Of a stretch of DNA of 64,000 bases, positions 25,493-34,273 are shown piece after piece. Origin of the DNA: Halomonas rhizosphaerae (GTDB lineage Bacteria; Pseudomonadota; Gammaproteobacteria; Pseudomonadales; Halomonadaceae); assembly GCF_030010555.1 (NCBI RefSeq), contig NZ_JASCQP010000035.1, forward strand, positions 1 through 64,000, in the 5' to 3' direction. The notes under the pieces were generated by a model that saw only the letters and a program-made list of their open reading frames with translations, was not told the DNA's origin and searched no databases. The translations under genes were made by a program, and so were the position numbers. How positions within the stretch are numbered: position 1 is the stretch's first letter; each line of letters opens with the position of its first letter.

Positions 25493-26479
25493 ATGGACAC
25501 CAGCCCCCATCCCTTCTCGCAGCTCTCGCCCGCCCGGGTGGTCGCGGCGGTGGAGTCGCTCGGCTTCTGGCTGCCCGGCGAGCCCTTCACGCTGAACAGC
25601 TACGAGAACCGGGTCTTCCTGGTGCACGACGAGGAGCGCCGCCGCTGGGTGGTGAAGTTCTACCGCCCCGAGCGCTGGACCGACGCCCAGATCCGCGAGG
25701 AGCACGACTTCCTGGCCGAACTCGCCGTGGCCGGAGTGGCCGTGGCTGCTCCCTGGCGGGACGCGGCGGGCGAGAGCCTGCACCTTGCCCAGGGCTTTCG
25801 CTTCACGCTCTTCCCCCACCTCCCGGGGCAGGCGCCGGAGCTGGAGAATCCGGCCCACCTGTTCGCCCTGGGCGAGCTGATCGGCGCGGTGCATGCGGTG
25901 GGCGAGCGGGGGCGTTTCGTGCACCGTCGAGTGCTGGACCTGGATGGCATGGTGCTCGAGGCCCGCGACAAGGTGCTGGCCAGCCGCTGGCTGGATCGAC
26001 GCCAGCGTCAGGCCTACGAGCGCATCACCGCGACACTGCATCGCAGCCTGGCGCCCCATGCCTGGAGCGCGGAACAGGCGATCCGGGTGCAGGGCGATTG
26101 CCATATCGGCAACATCCTCGGGCGTGACGAGCAGTTTGCGCTGGTCGACTTCGACGATTGCCTGATGGCGCCGGCCATCCAGGACCTGTGGATGCTGTTC
26201 ACCGCGCAAGAGGAGGGGGAGCGCCAGATGCAGCTCTCCGAGGTGGCCGAGGGCTACGAGCAGCACCGTGACTTCGACCGCCGCGAGCTCGTGCTGGTGG
26301 AGCCGCTGCGCACCCTGCGCCTGCTGCGCCACAGCGCCTGGCTGGTGGATCGCTGGGAGGATCCGGCCTTCCCGACGGCGTTCCCCTGGCTGGCCGATGC
26401 CGGCTACTGGGACGGCCACCTGCGCATGCTGGAGCAGCAACGCCAGGCGCTGGAGGCAAGGCCCCGCTGGCTGGCCTGA
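25493..26479 (+). CDS. srkA: stress response kinase A (YihE/SrkA)
   Basis: Aminoglycoside-phosphotransferase-fold Ser/Thr kinase of 328 residues, the normal SrkA length. Seen: N-terminal FSQLSPARVVAAVESLGF, ATP-binding NSYENRVF and VVKFYRP (Lys), catalytic loop QGDCHIGNI and the metal Asp in LVDFDDCLMAPAIQD. In E. coli it protects against stress-linked death downstream of the Cpx response. It follows comF after a 48-nt gap and ends at a strong terminator. Confidence 0.92.
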   Translation: MDTSPHPFSQLSPARVVAAVESLGFWLPGEPFTLNSYENRVFLVHDEERRRWVVKFYRPERWTDAQIREEHDFLAELAVAGVAVAAPWRDAAGESLHLAQGFRFTLFPHLPGQAPELENPAHLFALGELIGAVHAVGERGRFVHRRVLDLDGMVLEARDKVLASRWLDRRQRQAYERITATLHRSLAPHAWSAEQAIRVQGDCHIGNILGRDEQFALVDFDDCLMAPAIQDLWMLFTAQEEGERQMQLSEVAEGYEQHRDFDRRELVLVEPLRTLRLLRHSAWLVDRWEDPAFPTAFPWLADAGYWDGHLRMLEQQRQALEARPRWLA

Positions 26480-26510
26480 TCGGGGACGGAGGCTTGTCCG
26501 CCACCATGAA

Positions 26511-26534
26511 AGACGCACCCCTCGGGGTGCGTCT
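26511..26534. terminator. bidirectional terminator after srkA
   Basis: Perfect stem AGACGCACCCC (26511-26521) / GGGGTGCGTCT (26524-26534) between the convergent srkA and the secreted-protein gene. Confidence 0.8.
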
Positions 26535-26554
26535 CGTCGTGACCGGGGTGACGT

Positions 26555-27106
26555 TCAGTCGCCGTCGGGATCCGGTGCCTGGGCGGGAATCGGGTTGGCG
26601 ACTCCCTCGCCCTCGGCCTGGCGGCGCTGCTCGTTGATTTTGGCGGCGGGGTTGTCCTGCTGCTCGATGGCCAGGTCGCTGGCCAGGCGCAGCTGGAAGG
26701 TCTGCTCCGGGGTCAGGCGGCAGTTGCCGTCCTGGCAGGCGGCGAGTCCGAAGTCGCCGTCGCTGTCGTAGGCGGCGGCGGATACCTCGCCGCTGTAGAT
26801 CTCGCTCTCGCTGCCATCGGTCTCGATGCAGGTCAGCGACTGGGTGGTCAGGCGGATGCGCTCGCCCTCGAGGCTGGCGTCGCCGATCAGCACGCAGTAT
26901 TCCGGCAGGGCATGCGAGGCGTCGCCATCGGCCACCGGATGGATGATCAGATCGTTGCGTTCCGGTGCCTGCTCGGACAGCGTCAGCACGTCGATGACCT
27001 GAACGTCGACGGTCGCATCGGCCGGCAGTTCGAGGGTATCGCTCATGGCCAGGGTCGGCATCGCCAGCATGGCGGCCATCAGCACAGTGGCATGGGTCTT
27101 GATCAT
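26555..27106 (-). CDS. secreted acidic protein of unknown function
   Basis: 183-residue protein with a signal peptide (MIKTHATVLMAAMLAMPTLA, cleavage near SDT). The mature part is strongly acidic and has four Cys (EYCVLIG, LTCIET, AACQDGNC), which could form two disulfides in the periplasm. No family recognised. ATG 27106 is chosen over 27139 because it places the signal peptide at the very N terminus. Single-gene unit, divergent from folE. Confidence 0.68.
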   Translation of the reverse strand: MIKTHATVLMAAMLAMPTLAMSDTLELPADATVDVQVIDVLTLSEQAPERNDLIIHPVADGDASHALPEYCVLIGDASLEGERIRLTTQSLTCIETDGSESEIYSGEVSAAAYDSDGDFGLAACQDGNCRLTPEQTFQLRLASDLAIEQQDNPAAKINEQRRQAEGEGVANPIPAQAPDPDGD

Positions 27107-27285
27107 GTCGGGCTCTCGAGGGTGACTTGGGCACAGCATGAAGCAGCCATTACTCTACCACAGGGCGGGCGGACCGGCAGCCGGCCGCGCACGGCGAAGA
27201 CGCGACACGATGTCACTCTTGGCGGCGACCGCGCCTGCGTTGCCGGGCGTCATGCGCTAGAATAGCGAGTCCCGAGACTCTTTTA

Positions 27286-27325
27286 TTGTACAAGTCTAAA
27301 ATCTTGTATATTTTCTGTATATGAT
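27286..27325 (+). promoter_or_regulatory. AT-rich folE promoter with repeats
   Basis: In a GC-rich genome this stretch is strikingly AT-rich. It holds an inverted repeat TACAAG (27289-27294) / CTTGTA (27303-27308) and an 11-nt direct repeat TTGTATATTTT / CTGTATATGAT (27304-27325). A possible promoter is TTGTAC-N15-TATATT. The repeats suggest a regulator binds here. Which one is not known; a MerR/LitR-type light regulator would be one idea, since folE is in such regulons in some bacteria (inference only). Confidence 0.45.
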
Positions 27326-27386
27326 GTGATGGCCAGGCCATCCACCAACGTTACATCGGACACCGACATTGCCACGGGGCCTGACC

Positions 27387-27944
27387 ATGACCGAAGAACT
27401 CGCCAACCACTATCGCCGGATCATCCACGAGCTGGGGGAGGACCCCGACCGTGAGGGACTTCGCGACACGCCGAAGCGGGCCGCCAAGGCGATGCAGTTC
27501 CTCAACCGCGGCTATACCCAGTCGCTGGAAGAGATCGTCAACGGCGCGGTGTTCGAGTCCGAGACCGACGAGATGGTGCTGGTCAAGGATATCGAGCTCT
27601 ACTCCATGTGCGAGCATCACCTGCTGCCGTTCATCGGCAAGTGCCATATCGCCTACCTGCCCAGCGGCAAGGTGCTGGGGCTTTCCAAGTTCGCGCGAAT
27701 CGTCGACATGTACGCTCGGCGCATGCAGATCCAGGAGAACCTGACCCGCCAGATCGCCGAGGCGGTGCTGCAGGTCACCGAGGCCCGCGGGGTGGCGGTG
27801 GTGATCGAGGCGCGCCACCTGTGCATGATGATGCGCGGGGTGGAGAAGCAGAACTCCAGCATGACCTCATCGGTGATGCTCGGCTCCTTCCGCGAGAAGC
27901 AGAGCACGCGCCAGGAGTTCCTCACCCTGGTCAACGGCCGCTGA
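27387..27944 (+). CDS. folE: GTP cyclohydrolase I (FolE)
   Basis: Converts GTP to 7,8-dihydroneopterin triphosphate, first step of pterin and folate synthesis. 185 residues, the short form also found in Pseudomonas. Zinc ligands are visible in MCEHHLLPF and in [21 protein letters not shown] is the family signature. The internal ATG (MTEELANHY) gives the family N terminus. folX follows 22 nt later, so the product probably feeds the monapterin branch as well as folate. Confidence 0.93.
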   Translation: MTEELANHYRRIIHELGEDPDREGLRDTPKRAAKAMQFLNRGYTQSLEEIVNGAVFESETDEMVLVKDIELYSMCEHHLLPFIGKCHIAYLPSGKVLGLSKFARIVDMYARRMQIQENLTRQIAEAVLQVTEARGVAVVIEARHLCMMMRGVEKQNSSMTSSVMLGSFREKQSTRQEFLTLVNGR

Positions 27945-27966
27945 TCCCCCCGCAAGGAGCCCTGCC

Positions 27967-28377
27967 ATGACGATGCATGCCCTGGACGACCAGCACTTCG
28001 ACCATGATCTCGCCACGATCCGCATCAAGAACCTGCGGCTGCGCACCCATATCGGCATCAAGGACGACGAGATCAAGAACCGCCAGGACGTGGTGATCAA
28101 TGCCGTGATCCGCTATCGCGCCGACAGGGCGGTCGAGTTCAACCATATCGAGCAGGCGCTGAACTACCGCACCATCACCAAGGCAGTGATCGCCCTGGTG
28201 GAGGACCATCGCTTCCTGCTGCTCGAGCGCATGACCCGCGAGGTGCTGGACCTGATCATGAGTCATGACCAGGTGCTGACCGCTCAGGTGGAGATCGACA
28301 AGCCCCATGCGCTGCGCTTCGCCGACTCCGTCTCCATCACGCTCTCCGACTCGCGGGAGCCGCGCCGGCCACGCTGA
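27967..28377 (+). CDS. folX: dihydroneopterin triphosphate 2'-epimerase FolX
   Basis: 136-residue FolB/FolX-fold protein. The segments [24 protein letters not shown] and [19 protein letters not shown] follow E. coli FolX closely, so FolX is favoured over the aldolase FolB (the first segment spans about residues 20-43). FolX makes dihydromonapterin triphosphate, leading to tetrahydromonapterin, the cofactor of phenylalanine hydroxylase in Pseudomonas. AAGGAG lies 7 nt before the ATG. It is co-transcribed with folE and ends at a strong terminator. Confidence 0.88.
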   Translation: MTMHALDDQHFDHDLATIRIKNLRLRTHIGIKDDEIKNRQDVVINAVIRYRADRAVEFNHIEQALNYRTITKAVIALVEDHRFLLLERMTREVLDLIMSHDQVLTAQVEIDKPHALRFADSVSITLSDSREPRRPR

Positions 28378-28398
28378 GGGTGACCCGAGACGGTGATT

Positions 28399-28434
28399 AA
28401 AGGACCCCGGTGCTTGGTGCACCGGGGTCTTTCG
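28399..28434 (+). terminator. terminator of folE-folX
   Basis: 11-bp perfect stem GACCCCGGTGC (28403-28413) / GCACCGGGGTC (28419-28429), loop TTGGT, flanked by A-rich left and TTTC right. Confidence 0.85.
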
Positions 28435-28485
28435 CTTAGCATGGGGAAAACCGACAAGAGGCCGCCTTCGCGGCAGGAGACGATC

Positions 28486-29943
28486 ATGCAAGCCCTCACG
28501 GAAACGCAGCTCTACTGTCCCTTCGCCTACATCGACGGCAGCTGGGTCGCCGCCGACAGCGGCGAGCAGATCAACGTCCTCAATCCGGCCACCGGCGAGG
28601 CCATGGGGGATGTGCCGCGCCTGGGGCGGGCGGAGACCGAGCGGGCCATCGCCGCGGCCGATGCCGCCCTGCCGGCGTGGCGTGCGATGACCGCCCAGGA
28701 GCGCGCCGACATCCTGATGAAGTGGCACGACCTGATGCTCGAGCACCAGGACGACCTGGCCATGATCATGACCTTCGAGCAGGGCAAGCCGCTCAAGGAA
28801 GCCGCCGGCGAGATCGCCTATGCGGCGAGCTTCCTGCGCTGGTTCGCCGAGGAGGCGCGGCGCATCTACGGCGAGACCGTACCCGCCGCCAAACCCAACC
28901 AGCGCATCGTGGTCACCAAGCAGCCCGTCGGCGTGGTGGGTGCCATCACCCCCTGGAACTTTCCCGCGGCGATGATCACCCGCAAGGCGGGTGCCGCCCT
29001 GGCCGCCGGCTGCACCATCGTGGTCAAGCCGGCCAGCCAGACGCCGTTCTCCGCCACTGCCCTGGCCAAGCTGGCCGAGCGGGCCGGGGTACCGCGCGGG
29101 GTGTTCAACGTGGTGCCGGGCCGCGCCTCCGAGATCGCCGCGGCGATGACCGAGTCGCCGCTGGTGCGCAAGATCACCTTCACCGGCTCCACCGAGGTGG
29201 GTCGCCAGCTGATGGCCCAGGCCTCCCAGCACATCCAGAAGATCTCCCTAGAACTGGGCGGCAACGCCCCCTTCATCGTCTTCGAGGATGCCGACCTGGA
29301 CGCCGCGGTGGAGGGGGCCATGGCCGCCAAGTTCCGCAACGCCGGCCAGACCTGCGTCTGCACCAACCGCTTCCTGGTCCAGTCCAGCGTGGTCAACGCC
29401 TTCTGCGAGAAGCTGGCGGTCGCCATGAACAGCGAGCTCAAGGTCGGTGACGGCACCCAGGAGGGGATCAACATCGGCCCGCTGATCGACGACAAGGCGG
29501 TGGCCAAGGTCAGCGAGCATGTCCATGACGCCGTGGACCAGGGCGCCGAGCTCTTGCTGGGTGGCCATCCGCACCCGCTGGGCGGCAACTTCTTCACGCC
29601 GACCCTGATCAGCTTCGCCAACACCAGCATGAAGGTGGCCCACGAGGAAACCTTCGGCCCGCTGGCGGCGGTCTTCCCCTTCGATGACGAGGAAGACGCC
29701 GTCAACATGGCCAACGACACCGAGTACGGGCTGGCGTCCTACTTCTACTCCCGGGACCTGGGGCGTGTCTGGCGCGTCGCCGACGCCCTGGAGTACGGCA
29801 TGGTGGGCATCAACACCGGCCTGATCTCCAACGCCGCCGCCCCCTTCGGCGGGGTCAAGGCCTCGGGCCTGGGGCGCGAGGGCGGCCACCAGGGCCTGGA
29901 GGAGTTCCTGGAGACCAAGTACCTCTGCATCGATCTGGGCTGA
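28486..29943 (+). CDS. gabD: NADP-dependent succinate-semialdehyde dehydrogenase GabD
   Basis: Oxidises succinate semialdehyde to succinate in GABA use. 485 residues with the aldehyde dehydrogenase signature residues: catalytic Glu in LELGGNAPF, catalytic Cys in NAGQTCVCTNR, and the cofactor loop TFTGSTEVGRQL. The second Cys (two residues after the first) is the redox pair known in GabD. AGGAG lies 8 nt upstream of ATG 28486. No gabT is adjacent, so the aldehyde source is encoded elsewhere. Glutarate semialdehyde is a possible second substrate. The stop codon begins a heptamer repeat array. Confidence 0.88.
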   Translation: MQALTETQLYCPFAYIDGSWVAADSGEQINVLNPATGEAMGDVPRLGRAETERAIAAADAALPAWRAMTAQERADILMKWHDLMLEHQDDLAMIMTFEQGKPLKEAAGEIAYAASFLRWFAEEARRIYGETVPAAKPNQRIVVTKQPVGVVGAITPWNFPAAMITRKAGAALAAGCTIVVKPASQTPFSATALAKLAERAGVPRGVFNVVPGRASEIAAAMTESPLVRKITFTGSTEVGRQLMAQASQHIQKISLELGGNAPFIVFEDADLDAAVEGAMAAKFRNAGQTCVCTNRFLVQSSVVNAFCEKLAVAMNSELKVGDGTQEGINIGPLIDDKAVAKVSEHVHDAVDQGAELLLGGHPHPLGGNFFTPTLISFANTSMKVAHEETFGPLAAVFPFDDEEDAVNMANDTEYGLASYFYSRDLGRVWRVADALEYGMVGINTGLISNAAAPFGGVKASGLGREGGHQGLEEFLETKYLCIDLG

Positions 29944-29982
29944 TAGCGCCAAGCTGATAGCGCCAAGCGCCGAGCTACAAGC
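29941..29982. repeat. heptamer array starting at the gabD stop codon
   Basis: Six consecutive 7-nt units: TGATAGC, GCCAAGC, TGATAGC, GCCAAGC, GCCGAGC, TACAAGC. All end in AGC, and the first unit begins with the gabD stop TGA. The first 14 nt, including the stop, are exactly duplicated. The same GCCRAGC core occurs in the arrays at 42603, 60771 and, with one extra base, 30041. Confidence 0.85.
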
Positions 29983-30018
29983 AAGCCCCGAAGGTCGAGA
30001 CCTTCGGGGCTTGCTTTT
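29979..30018. terminator. strong terminator after gabD
   Basis: GCAAGCCCCGAAGG (29981-29994) / CCTTCGGGGCTTGC (30001-30014), loop TCGAGA, followed by TTTT. It is the terminator for gabD and may work in both directions for purH. Confidence 0.88.
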
Positions 30019-30040
30019 GGTCGGGAGGTACTCATCCTGG

Positions 30041-30128
30041 CCGCTTGGCCGCTTGGCCGCTTGGCCGCTTGGCCGCTTGGCCGCTTGGCCGCTTGGCCGC
30101 TTGGCCGCTTGGCCGCTTGGCCGCGTGG
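30041..30128. repeat. octamer tandem repeat CCGCTTGG, ten copies
   Basis: Ten perfect copies of CCGCTTGG from 30041 to 30120, then one changed copy CCGCGTGG. The array ends 8 nt before the purH stop codon (minus strand). On the minus strand the unit reads GGCCAAGC in another phase, that is, the GCCAAGC heptamer plus one base. Copy number of such an array is expected to vary between strains. Confidence 0.95.
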
Positions 30129-30136
30129 CGCAGGCG

Positions 30137-31717
30137 TCAGTGCCTGAAGTGGCGCATGCCGGTGAAGACCATGGCGATGCCGGCCTCGTTGGCGGCGTCG
30201 ATCACTTCCTGGTCGCGCATGGAGCCCCCGGGCTGGATCACCGCGGCGATGCCGGCGGCGGCCGCGGCATCGATGCCGTCGCGGAAGGGGAAGAAGGCGT
30301 CACTGGCCATCACCGAGCCGGGGACCGAGAGGCCCTCGTCGGCGGCCTTGATGCCGGCGATCTTCGCCGAGTAGACCCGGCTCATCTGGCCGGCGCCCAC
30401 GCCGATGGTCTGGCCATCCTTGGCGTAGACGATGGCGTTGGACTTGACGTACTTGGCCACCTTCCAGGCGAAGGCCAGGTCGCGCATCTCCTGTTCGCTG
30501 GGCACCCGCTCGGTGACCACGGTCAGCTCGTCGCGGCCGACCATGCCCAGGTCGCGGTCCTGCACCAGCAGGCCGCCGGTGACGCGCTTGAAGTCGTGGG
30601 CATGTTCGCGCTCGCCGGGCCACTTCGCGCCGACATCGAGCAGGCGGACGTTCTTCTTCTCGGTGACGATGGCGAGCGCCTCCCCCTCGACCCCCGGGGC
30701 GATGATCACCTCGACGAACTGGCGGTCGACGATGGCGCGGGCGGTCTCGGCGTCCAGCGGCACGTTGAAGGCGATGATGCCGCCGAAGGCGCTGGTCGGG
30801 TCAGTGGCGAAGGCCTTCTCGTAGGCCTCTCGCGGGCTTGCGCCCACCGCCACGCCGCACGGGTTGGCGTGCTTGACGATCACGCAGGCGGTGTCGGTGA
30901 AGGCCTTGACGCACTCGAAGGCGGCATCGGTGTCGGCGACGTTGTTGAAGGAGAGCGCCTTGCCCTGCAGCTGGGTGGCCGTGGCCACGCTGGCCTCGCT
31001 GGCGTCGGCTTCCACGTAGAAGGCGGCATTCTGGTGGGGGTTCTCCCCGTAGCGCATGGCCTGCTTCTTCTCGAACTGCAGGTTGTAGGTGCGCGGGAAG
31101 CCGTCCTCGCCGCCGGGTACCCGCTGGCCCAGGTAATCGGCGATGGCGGCGTCGTAGCCGGCGGTATGCTCGAAGGCCTTGACCGCCAGGTCGAAGCGGG
31201 TGGCATCACTCACGGCGCCGTCCCCGGCGGCGATTTCGCTCAGCACCCGGGGGTAGTCACCGGCGTCCACTACGATGGTGGTGTGGGCATGGTTCTTGGC
31301 ACAGGCACGCACCATGGTCGGCCCACCGATGTCGATGTTCTCGATGGCGTCCTCGAGGGCGCAGTCCGGCCGTGCCACGGTGGCCGAGAAGGGGTAGAGG
31401 TTGACCACCACCATGTCGATGGGGACGATGCCGTGCTCCGCCATCACGGCATCGTCCTGGCCACGGCGGCCAAGGATGCCGCCGTGGATCTTCGGATGCA
31501 GTGTCTTGACCCGGCCGTCCATGATCTCGGGGAATCCGGTGTGCTCGGAGACCTCGGTCACGTCGATGCCGTTCTCCTGGAGCAGGCGGAAGGTGCCGCC
31601 GGTGGAGAGCAGCGCGACGCCCTGTTCGACGAGGCCGCGGGCGAAGTCGACGATGCCGGTCTTGTCGGAGACGCTGATCAGGGCGCGGCGAACCGCGGCG
31701 GAGGAGGCTTGGGCCAT
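30137..31717 (-). CDS. purH: bifunctional AICAR transformylase/IMP cyclohydrolase PurH
   Basis: Last two steps of IMP synthesis. 526 residues, normal length: N-terminal IMP cyclohydrolase ([30 protein letters not shown]), C-terminal AICAR formyltransferase with [11 protein letters not shown] and DAFFPFRD. The start at 31717 has GAAGAG 9 nt upstream. It lies 83 nt after fis. In many gammaproteobacteria purD follows purH; here the convergent gabD and repeats follow instead. Confidence 0.95.
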   Translation of the reverse strand: MAQASSAAVRRALISVSDKTGIVDFARGLVEQGVALLSTGGTFRLLQENGIDVTEVSEHTGFPEIMDGRVKTLHPKIHGGILGRRGQDDAVMAEHGIVPIDMVVVNLYPFSATVARPDCALEDAIENIDIGGPTMVRACAKNHAHTTIVVDAGDYPRVLSEIAAGDGAVSDATRFDLAVKAFEHTAGYDAAIADYLGQRVPGGEDGFPRTYNLQFEKKQAMRYGENPHQNAAFYVEADASEASVATATQLQGKALSFNNVADTDAAFECVKAFTDTACVIVKHANPCGVAVGASPREAYEKAFATDPTSAFGGIIAFNVPLDAETARAIVDRQFVEVIIAPGVEGEALAIVTEKKNVRLLDVGAKWPGEREHAHDFKRVTGGLLVQDRDLGMVGRDELTVVTERVPSEQEMRDLAFAWKVAKYVKSNAIVYAKDGQTIGVGAGQMSRVYSAKIAGIKAADEGLSVPGSVMASDAFFPFRDGIDAAAAAGIAAVIQPGGSMRDQEVIDAANEAGIAMVFTGMRHFRH

Positions 31718-31768
31718 GGGGGTCACTCTTCTCTGTCGATGGTGGTGAAGGGGGAGGCGGGAAAGCGA

Positions 31769-31789
31769 AGGGAGTGCCACGGACTCCCT
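31769..31789 (-). terminator. terminator of dusB-fis
   Basis: Stem AGGGAGT/ACTCCCT with a 7-nt loop, 12 nt past the fis stop, followed on the minus strand by TCGCTTTCC. Confidence 0.6.
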
Positions 31790-31800
31790 CGTGGGAGCGG

Positions 31801-32139
31801 TCAGATCAGGCCATAGTGCTTGAGCTTCTTGCGCAGGGTCCCGCGGTTCAGGCCGAGCATCTCGGCGGCCCGGGTCTGGTTGCCCTGGGTATGCTCGAGG
31901 ACCGAGGCGAGCAGCGGGGCCTCGACCTCGGCCATTACCATGGCGTAGAGATCGGTGACGCTGCTGCCGTCCAGGTGATCGAAGTAGCGGGTCAGCGAGG
32001 CTTCCACGGCCTCGCGCAGAGGGCGGTCGTCCTGTGGTCCCGGACGGACGTCTTCGCTCAGCACGGCGAGATCACGGGTGGCCCGGGCATCCAGCTCGGG
32101 CAGCGCGGCATTCTGGTCAAGGGATTGGCTGCTGGTCAT
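31801..32139 (-). CDS. fis: nucleoid protein Fis
   Basis: DNA-bending protein that shapes the nucleoid and activates rRNA promoters. 112 residues; the C-terminal helix-turn-helix [20 protein letters not shown] is the family signature, as is the middle [13 protein letters not shown]. It is slightly longer than E. coli Fis (98) at the N terminus. Its ATG overlaps the dusB stop by 4 nt, the classical dusB-fis operon. Confidence 0.95.
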   Translation of the reverse strand: MTSSQSLDQNAALPELDARATRDLAVLSEDVRPGPQDDRPLREAVEASLTRYFDHLDGSSVTDLYAMVMAEVEAPLLASVLEHTQGNQTRAAEMLGLNRGTLRKKLKHYGLI

Positions 32140-33194
32140 GCGGCACAGATTCCATCCGGTGCCACGGCCCGGGCAACGCGGCGCGGCGTCGCGGCGGGGG
32201 CGTGACGAAAGAGTTCATCGATGAAGCGGCGCTGGGCCTGGCAACTCTCCAGGCTGTTGAAGGTGGCCCGCAGGGCACGCCGCCCGGCGTCGTCGAAACG
32301 TTCATCTCCGGCCAGGTACCAGCCGAGATGCTTGCGCGAAATGCGCACACCCAGATGCTCGCCGTAGAAGTCATGCAGGGCTGCGAGGTGGTGGCGAAGG
32401 ACCTCGGCACGCTCCTCATCCCCCGGCGGGGCAAGTCGCTGGCCATGGCGCAGGTAGTGGTCGATCTCGCGGAAGATCCAGGGATTGCCCTGGGCAGCGC
32501 GGCCGACCATCACCGCATCCGCCCCAGTATAGTCGAGGATCCGGCGTGCCTTGGCGGGAGAATCGATATCGCCGTTGGCGAACACCGGGATGCCCACGGC
32601 GGCCTTGATGGCGGCGATGGTGTCGTACTCCGCCTCGCCGCCGTAGCGCTGCTGGCGATGGCGGCCATGCACGGCCAGGGCCCGGATGCCGGCCTCCTCG
32701 GCGATGCGCGCGACCCGCGCGCCGTTGTTGCTCTCGGCGCACCAGCCGGTACGGATCTTCAGGGTCACCGGCACGTCCACCGCGGCGACCACCGCGTCGA
32801 GAATCTCGGCCACCAGGGCTTCGTCGCGCAGCAGGGCGGAACCGGCCGCCTTGTTGCAGACCTTCTTGGCCGGACAGCCCATGTTGATGTCGATGATCTC
32901 GGCGCCCATCTCGGCATTGAGACGCGCCGCCTCGGCGAGCATCTCCGCGTCACCGCCGGCGATCTGCACGCTGCGCGGGCCCGGCTCGCCGCGGTGGTCC
33001 ATGCGCAGCCGGGACTTGCGGGTATGCCACAGGCTGGGGTCCGAGGTGACCATCTCGCCCACCACCAGGCCGGCCCCGAGGCGGCGACAGAGCGTCCGGA
33101 ACGGTCGGTCGGTGACCCCGGCCATGGGCGCCAGGATCACCCGGTTGGGCAGTTGGTGGCGGCCGATGAGGGGCAGGGGGCGAGAATCGGACAT
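32136..33194 (-). CDS. dusB: tRNA-dihydrouridine synthase B
   Basis: FMN enzyme that reduces uridine in the D-loop of tRNA. 352 residues; [13 protein letters not shown], the active-site [18 protein letters not shown] with catalytic Cys, and RTGWC and NGDI motifs are all present. The ATG at 33194 gives the family N terminus. It lies directly upstream of fis. Confidence 0.93.
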   Translation of the reverse strand: MSDSRPLPLIGRHQLPNRVILAPMAGVTDRPFRTLCRRLGAGLVVGEMVTSDPSLWHTRKSRLRMDHRGEPGPRSVQIAGGDAEMLAEAARLNAEMGAEIIDINMGCPAKKVCNKAAGSALLRDEALVAEILDAVVAAVDVPVTLKIRTGWCAESNNGARVARIAEEAGIRALAVHGRHRQQRYGGEAEYDTIAAIKAAVGIPVFANGDIDSPAKARRILDYTGADAVMVGRAAQGNPWIFREIDHYLRHGQRLAPPGDEERAEVLRHHLAALHDFYGEHLGVRISRKHLGWYLAGDERFDDAGRRALRATFNSLESCQAQRRFIDELFRHAPAATPRRVARAVAPDGICAA

Positions 33195-33256
33195 GGTCGG
33201 CGTCACTGGCGTCAGGGGCTGCATATCATACGCCCCCGACCGGCGTTGGTGAACCG

Positions 33257-34186
33257 CTACTCAAGGCGAATGCCGGCCAGGGGGCGCCGCCCGGAGAGTC
33301 GCACCCAGCCCTCGCGGATCTCCGGTTCCTCCATGACCAGGCCCTGTCCACGGTAGGCCTCGAGCACCTCCTCGGCCTGACCCTCGAGGATGCCCGAGAG
33401 GGCCAGCCGGCCTCCCGGTGCCACGCGGCCGGCGATCTCGTCGGCCAGCTCCACCAGGGGGCCGGCGAGGATGTTGGCGACCACCAGCGGGAAATCACCC
33501 GCCTCGAGCTGCTCGGGATAGCAGAGCCGGAAGTCGGCCTCGGCCACGCCATTGCGCTCGGCGTTATCGCGGCTGGCCTGCAGCGCCTGGGGGTCGATGT
33601 CGGTACCGGTGGCCCGCCGGGCACCGAGCTTGAGGGCGGCGATGGCCAGGATGCCCGAACCGCAACCCACGTCGAGCACCTCCAGGTCCTGCAGCTCGCC
33701 GGCCACCGACAGGCCATCGAGCCAGGCCAGACAGAGCGCCGTGGTGGGGTGGGTGCCGGTACCGAAGGCCAGTCCCGGGTCGAGAAGCAGGTTGACGGCG
33801 TCGGGCTCCGGCGGGGCGTGCCAGCTTGGCACGATCCACAGCCGTTCACCCATCCGCAGGGGGTGGAAGTCTGCCATCCACTCGCGCTCCCAGTCGCGGT
33901 CGGCCAGCAGCTCGACCTCCACCTCGGGGCAGGGTTCCTCGGGGAACTCGGCGGCCCAGGCCTGGCGCACCCGGTCGAGCATCGTCTCGATGCCCTCGAG
34001 GTCGTCGTAGAGGCCGGTGAGCACCGTCTCGTCCCACAGCGGGGTAGTGCCCCGCTCCGGCTCGAAGACCGGGTCATCGAAGGCGTCCTGCAGGGTGATG
34101 GCGGTAGCGCCCTCGGCGAGCAGCAGTTCCTCGAGGAGCTCGGCGTGCTCAGGGGCGATGCGGGCCTTGAGTTGCATCCAGGGCAT
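33257..34186 (-). CDS. prmA: ribosomal protein L11 methyltransferase PrmA
   Basis: SAM methyltransferase that trimethylates L11. 309 residues. The N-terminal substrate domain begins MPWMQLKARI; the SAM motif is LDVGCGSGILAIAA, then NILAGPL near the end. It sits between accC and dusB, as in Pseudomonas. Confidence 0.95.
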   Translation of the reverse strand: MPWMQLKARIAPEHAELLEELLLAEGATAITLQDAFDDPVFEPERGTTPLWDETVLTGLYDDLEGIETMLDRVRQAWAAEFPEEPCPEVEVELLADRDWEREWMADFHPLRMGERLWIVPSWHAPPEPDAVNLLLDPGLAFGTGTHPTTALCLAWLDGLSVAGELQDLEVLDVGCGSGILAIAALKLGARRATGTDIDPQALQASRDNAERNGVAEADFRLCYPEQLEAGDFPLVVANILAGPLVELADEIAGRVAPGGRLALSGILEGQAEEVLEAYRGQGLVMEEPEIREGWVRLSGRRPLAGIRLE

Positions 34187-34230
34187 GGGGGATCTCCGGT
34201 CGAGGCTTGGAGCGGCAGGGGTAACGCAAG

Positions 34231-34252
34231 CGGGGCGGCCGTGGCCGCCCCG
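34231..34252 (-). terminator. hairpin between accC and prmA
   Basis: CGGGGCGGCC (34231-34240) / GGCCGCCCCG (34243-34252), followed on the minus strand by CTTGCGTT. It is probably an attenuating terminator of accBC. Confidence 0.6.
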
Positions 34253-34273
34253 CTGGCAGGAAAGACGCCGGGC

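Noticed and set aside
30041..30128. Possible CRISPR array
   Set aside because: Units are 8 nt in direct contact without spacers; no cas genes are present.
30011..31816. Long open frame of about 600 codons on the plus strand
   Set aside because: It is the antisense of purH, extended through the octamer array; the protein is Gly/His/Val/Asp-rich, has no family features, and PurH is certain on the other strand.
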